NCBI GenBank assembly: GCA_001662425.1
Contig: BDDC01000556.1
Span: forward strand, 41,947-54,819
Origin: Chlamydomonas sphaeroides
Taxonomy: Eukaryota > Chlorophyta > Chlorophyceae > Chlamydomonadales > Chlamydomonadaceae
DNA: 12,873 nucleotides
Direction: 5' to 3'
Part shown: positions 8,476 to 12,873 of the stretch, piece after piece
Layout of the letters: each line of letters begins with the position of its first letter
Position numbering within the stretch: position 1 is the first letter of the stretch
Translations under genes and position numbers: made by a program
The notes under the pieces: generated by a model
The model's input: the letters and a program-made list of their open reading frames with translations, nothing else
The model's database searches: none
Told to the model about the DNA's origin: nothing

Positions 8476-11400
8476 ATGGCCAACGACGTGGAGGTCGTGC
8501 GCGCTTTCGCGCTCAGCGCAGCAAACCGCCCTGCCGCACAACAGGACGGCGTATCTTTGAATTCTTTCAGGCGCTGCAAAGCTTTCAAGGGGCAGTCGGT
8601 GCGGGCCATCAAGGAATGGCTCCAAGCCCGCTCGGGCGAATACCTGGTTTACGGTCAGAACGTGATCGTGCTTGCGGCACTGCAGGTGGGCATGCGGCGT
8701 GGGCGCAATGCTGAGGCCCAGGAGTCGGGGGCAAACCGCCCGCCCCCATGGCCGCAACCGCAGGCTGGCGCAGCGGCGCTGCGCGCCACGCCACCGCCCG
8801 TCGCTCGCGCGGCCCAGAAGACGCTGCACTGCCGCATCTGCAAGATGTCGATCAGCACAGCGGACAAGATGCGCGGCCACCTGTCTGGCGCCGTGCACCA
8901 CGAGCGGCTGCAGGCGGCCTCTCTGGACGACCTGCGGCGCGCCGTCGCGGCGTGCATGGGCCAGTCCGAGTCTAGCCTGCTGACCTGCGAGATCTGCGGC
9001 ATGTGGTTTGATAGCCTCCACAACCTCAACTGCCACTTGGGCGGAGCACGGCACGCGGTGCGGCAGTACCTGCTGATCGCGCGGCAGGCGGCGCTGCACA
9101 CCGCCAACCCGCACGGCGTGCGCATCTTCTCGCTGCCCGACCCGCTGCCGGCGATAGAGCCGGGCACCGCCATTTCCCACGACTTCATAATCACCAACCT
9201 CAGGTGTGGGGATCGCGTGCTCGCCTCGCGGGTTTTGGGCTTCCTGCCCCACCCTCCTACCCAAAGACTGTTCAACCTAAACCTGAATCCTGTCATTGCG
9301 CCCTTGATCCCTGCGCAGCGGCCAGACCCACGTGCTGCGCCGCGTGTCGCTGCTGCAGCCAGTGGACGGCGTCACCCTGGCCGACGAGTACGGCGTCACG
9401 GCCGACGCGGCAGTGCAGCTGCCGGACGGCTCTTCGTACGCCATCAGCGTGGTGCTGGCGCCGCGCTTCCCAGGGATCATGCGCGGCGTGGTGGTGTTTG
9501 ACTTTGGGGCTTTTCAGGTGCGGCGGGGAATGCATCGTGGGCGGGTTCCGGGCTGGTGGGTTCCGGCGGCGGAAGGCGAGCCCGGTCTCATGTGCGAACG
9601 TGAAGCGGCGCGGGTTTGGGCTGTGGCAGCACGGCTGCTCGGTGCGGCCTTGAGCAATGCTGCCCCCTGATCTAGACATCAAGTCACGCGTGAGCGGCAT
9701 CCGGTTCTCGTTGTGATGCTAGTCGCTTCTGCCACCCCTGGGGTCCCCCTGCAACCCGACCCGTGCGGCAGGCGGTGCGGGTGCTGACGGCCGCCTGCGC
9801 CAGCGCCGAGGCGGAGGCCGAGGCGGCGGCCGCCGCGGCCGCTGGCGGCGGTGGGAAGCAGCGGCGGTCGCGGAAGCTGGAGCCCGTCAACATGGACATC
9901 GTGCCGGGTGGGTGCTCGGGTGTGGGAGCGTTACTAGTTCAGGTGCATGGGCCGCGGGCGAGCGGCTGGAGGACGCAAGGAGGCGCAGGACTGCCTGCGT
10001 GACAGCTTGGTCCGGCCCGCAACCGCAGCGGCTTGTTGGCCGATGCCGAACGATCCAGGCTTGGTTGGGGTTGCGCTTCTGCCATACGGTAGTGTAGAGG
10101 AGCCCATTTCCGGGCTTGGTTGGCTGCCCGCCATCCATCCGCTGCTCGCCCGCCGCCCAGGCGTGCCGCCGGAGGGCGACGAGAGCGCCCACGGCGACAG
10201 CGGCAGCGGCGGCAGCGGCAAGCGGCGCCTGGAGCGGCCGCTCGGCTCCTACCCGGTGCCGCAGGACCTGCGGCGCCTGGTGGAGGCGAACAAGCCCAGC
10301 AGCTGGGCGGAGCTGGAGCGCCGCCTGGGGGCTGGCAAGGGCAGGCACGGAGGCGGACAGGGCGGCATGGGCGGGCTGCGCTCCGTGCGCGAATACGCGG
10401 AGCGAGTGAGCGAGTAGCGGCGTGGGGCAGCTGGGGCCTTGCCCCTGACCGCAACATGCGCGTGAAGCGGGTGGGCGAGAGTGCTGCGGCCGTGCGGGGC
10501 CGTGCACGTGGCCGCGATGGCAAGAGTCTGGGCCAGGCCTTGTGGCTTCTTCGGCGCTCCCGTCTCAGTACTGCGTCCCGGCCTTGGCCTCCTCGGCCCC
10601 TGGGCCCCACGCCGCTCAACTGCGTACTATTATCGCCCTCTCCGTCCGCCTGCCCGGCGGCCCCGCTCGGCCTCCGCCAACCTCGCTCGCCCCGCAGCTG
10701 CAGCAGCTGCTGTGGCTGGAGGAGCTGCAGCAGGAGGTGGACGTACGGATGTACGACATGAAGAAGGTGGAGCTCGCGGCCACGAGGCGCCACACCAGGG
10801 CGGGCGTGCTGATGGCGCTGCAGGTGCTGCTTGAGCGCTTTGCAATGGGATTGCGGGCCCATGTGATCCGGGTAGATGTTCAGGAAGCGCGCAACATTGT
10901 TGGCACCAACGTGTCGGGGGCCTCCATGTTGTGCGCTCCTCGCACGCAGGTGCCCGGGTTGGTGGAGAACCGGCCCAGCGTGCTCAAGGGCGACCGCATC
11001 TACGTGCGGCCCTCGGACGGCTCGGCGGGCGGCTGCGAGTGGGAGGGCATCGTGCACGCAGTGGAGAAGGAGGAGGTGCGCGGGGTTCTCGCATAGCTTC
11101 ATCGAACCGGGTCGATAGAGTCGATGTGCCGATAGTGCCTATGCAGCATGCGAGGGCAGGGCATCGCGCATGTGGTACGGAGTGAAGGAGAAGGTAGCGG
11201 GCAGGGCGGACAGGGAGCTGTCGTGGGGTGGCGCTGGCGAGGCAGAGGTCCAGCATGGGTCCGCAGTGCAGCCGCCGCTCTCGCCCATCCCTGCAGGTGT
11301 TGCTGGGATTTGGGGCGCCGTTCCACAAGAGCCTGTGGGTCCAGGGCATGAAGCTGGACGTGCGCTTTGCGGTCAACCGCTCCATCTTCAACCGGCTGCA

Positions 11401-12873
11401 GGTGCGGGGCCGCGCAGGGCGGGGTCAGGTAGGGGCCGGGCAGGGGCTGCAACGGAGGTCCGTACCCAACCGGCGGCACGGAGGTGAAGGGCCCGGGCTA
11501 TCTCCGCACGTGGTCCGGTAGGGGTGTGTCGGCCAAACCCCGGCCGCCCTTCGCCCACCCCTCCACCGCAGGCCGTGCTGTCCCGCACCGCCGCGGGCGA
11601 CCTCAACCCGCTGCTGCTGCTGCCCGGCTCGCCCGGAGCGCCGCTGCCCCGCGAGCCGCCCGGCCTGCCGCTGGGTGGGCCCGCCAGCAGCTCGCACCCA
11701 GTGACGGGCGCCCGCATCGCGTGGGCCGACGGCAAGCTGAACGAGGAGCAGCGGCTGGCGGTGCGCGAGGTGAGACTGGGCTTTGGGGGCGTGCGCTCAA
11801 GAGGAGGCGAAGCTGATTCCATGCCCCGCGCCCCAGGTGCTCCGCGGCGCGCACCACCCGCTGCCGTACATCATCAACGGCCCGCCCGGCACCGGCAAGA
11901 CCTCCACCCTGGTGGAGGCGGCCGTACAGGTGGGCGTTCGTCTGGATAGAAGCATCAGCAGGCACGCTCGCAATTCAGGTACGCACAGGCGGCCTCGGGC
12001 ATAAACATGCCATGGGCGCGCTCTCTCCTACCTCCCTACCTCCCTACCTCCCTACCTCCCTCTCCACAGCTGCTGCGCACCGACCCCTCCTCCCGCCTGC
12101 TGCTGGTGGCCCCCTCCAACTGGGCCGCCGACCAGCTCTTCCAGCGCCTGCTGGGCGGAGGCCGGCCGCTGAGCGAGATGATGAGGGTGTGCGCCTACAC
12201 ACGGTGGGGAGGGCAGGAGGGAGGAGAGCCGGGGGTTGGGCGGTGGGGCGAGCGGTGGGTGTGGAACCTGGGCATGGGTTTGCTGCCTGCATGCCGGGCG
12301 GTACACGCGGGCGGGAGGGAGCAAACGGGGGACAGCAGGGAGAGCCACAACCTCGCTCCTTGTGTTGCCAGAGCTTATGCCACATACAGCCTGGGTGGCC
12401 TGGCGCGCGCCCCACTCGACGCGTGATCCACCGCATGTCTCCACCTCACCTCTCGCCTCGCACCCCCTGACCGCAGCGCCTTCGCCGACCTGCCTCCTGA
12501 CCTGGCGGCGCTGGCCGGCACTCCCGTGCTCAACTGGGAGCAGGGCATGGACGCCTTCCAGCTGCCGGACAAGGAGCGGCTGACGGCCAAGGGGCTGCGG
12601 GCGGTGGTGGCCACGGCCGCCACCGCCGCCATGGTGGGGCTGTTAGTCTTGACTAATGTGCTTCGGGACCTGTCGAGTCCAATATCCGACTTTGCACGTC
12701 ACGGCGTGGCAGCCGCGCTTGCCTTGCTCCTGGGGCTCCACCCCCTGCCCCGCCCGTCCTCGCCCGAAGCTGTACCACGCGGGCCTGCCTCCCGGCCACT
12801 TGAGCCACATCGTCATCGACGAGGCGGGCCACGCGGAGGAGCCGCTGGCGCTGGCGGCACTGGCGGGGCTGGC
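8476..12873 (+). CDS. SDE3: SDE3/MOV10-like SF1 RNA helicase, copy B (3' end beyond window)
   Basis: Inverted paralogue of copy A with the same exon order and intron phases. Exons are 8476-8685, 8722-9203 (start uncertain, see findings), 9319-9517, 9772-9907, 10161-10405, 10698-10823, 10950-11075, 11297-11401, 11572-11769, 11837-11929, 12070-12203, 12477-12633 and 12770 to the window end. The ATG lies in a good context (GCTATGGCC). It encodes the N-terminal domain, two C2H2 fingers (starting LHCRICK and LTCEICG), VPGLVENRPSVLKGD, Walker A GPPGTGKT at 11879-11902 and Walker B DEAGH at 12818-12832. Exon 6 has diverged from A (MYDMKKVELAATRRH against MYDIRGARLDRAG) and is four residues longer; exon 3 is five and exon 5 seven residues longer. 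Nothing in the visible part is disabled, so it appears to be a functional paralogue. The acceptor of the last exon is AAG rather than the usual CAG. Motif III onward lies outside the window. Confidence 0.9.
11572..12873 (+). repeat. Right arm of high-identity inverted repeat (helicase exons 9-13 with introns)
   Basis: Partner of 272-1437. Intron 12 (12634-12769) matches the left-arm intron at about nine positions in ten, including a shared run CCAATATCCGACTTTGCACG. Differences include an enlarged intron 11 and an expanded pyrimidine repeat in intron 10. The arm runs off the window, so its true length is unknown. Confidence 0.85.
12027..12060 (+). repeat. (CCTACCTC)n pyrimidine microsatellite in intron 10 of helicase B
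   Basis: Just over four copies of the 8-base unit CCTACCTC directly precede the exon 11 acceptor at 12069. The matching intron of copy A holds only one or two degenerate units, so the tract has expanded or contracted since the two copies were last identical. It lengthens the polypyrimidine tract. Confidence 0.85.

Noticed and set aside
8191..9264. A 357-codon open frame on the minus strand opposite helicase B
   Set aside because: It is antisense to exons 1-2 of helicase B, whose zinc fingers and conserved first exon are clearly coding. High GC makes long antisense frames common, and the protein shows no recognisable domain.
1..12873. A prokaryotic contig or defence island
   Set aside because: The conserved proteins are recovered only by joining short exons at consistent GT-AG or GC-AG borders, and both families (SDE3/MOV10, Eco1/CTF7) are eukaryotic.
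1..12873. The inverted repeat as an assembly artefact or merged haplotypes
   Set aside because: The 5' halves differ strongly in introns, exon lengths and protein, so these are real paralogues. A local error in the near-identical arms cannot be excluded without long reads.

Overview
The window is nuclear DNA from a eukaryote with very high GC content. Genes are broken into many short exons with short GT-AG (and some GC-AG) introns of roughly 67 to 306 bases, and codons strongly prefer G or C in the third position. A green alga fits best: the gene types (an SDE3/MOV10-class helicase and a CTF7/ESCO acetyltransferase), the compact GC-rich introns and a TGTAA-type poly(A) signal all suit Chlorophyta, perhaps a trebouxiophyte. 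That placement is an inference; no marker gene fixes it. Every gene model below was built by eye from reading frames, splice sites and comparison of the copies within the window.

Layout. The left third (1-4315, minus strand) holds gene A, an SDE3/MOV10-type superfamily 1 RNA helicase with fourteen recognisable exons, cut off by the window edge just after helicase motif III. The right third (8476-12873, plus strand) holds gene B, a second copy of the same gene in the opposite orientation, cut off just after helicase motif II. A and B point outward from a central spacer of about 4.2 kb and form a large inverted duplication. Inside the spacer lie a lone third copy of the helicase first exon (4912-4685, minus) and one unrelated gene (7949-5295, minus), a sister-chromatid cohesion acetyltransferase of the Eco1/CTF7/ESCO family.

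The two helicase copies share a distinctive N-terminus: a compact domain of about 65 residues, possibly a winged helix, then two U1/dsRNA-type C2H2 zinc fingers, then the usual MOV10/SDE3 N-terminal beta-rich region and the helicase core. Their similarity is strikingly uneven. From exon 9 outward, both exons and introns are nearly identical. From intron 8 back to exon 1 the introns are unrelated and the proteins have drifted to roughly 55-75 percent identity. This step looks like gene conversion of the ATPase half.

Function. SDE3/MOV10 helicases act in small-RNA silencing and RNA turnover; CTF7/ESCO acetylates the cohesin subunit SMC3 in S phase. Nothing in the sequence shows that they work together. 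The main interest is the inverted, partly homogenised helicase pair, its unusual N-terminal architecture, and the spare first exon that could supply an alternative or tandem N-terminus.
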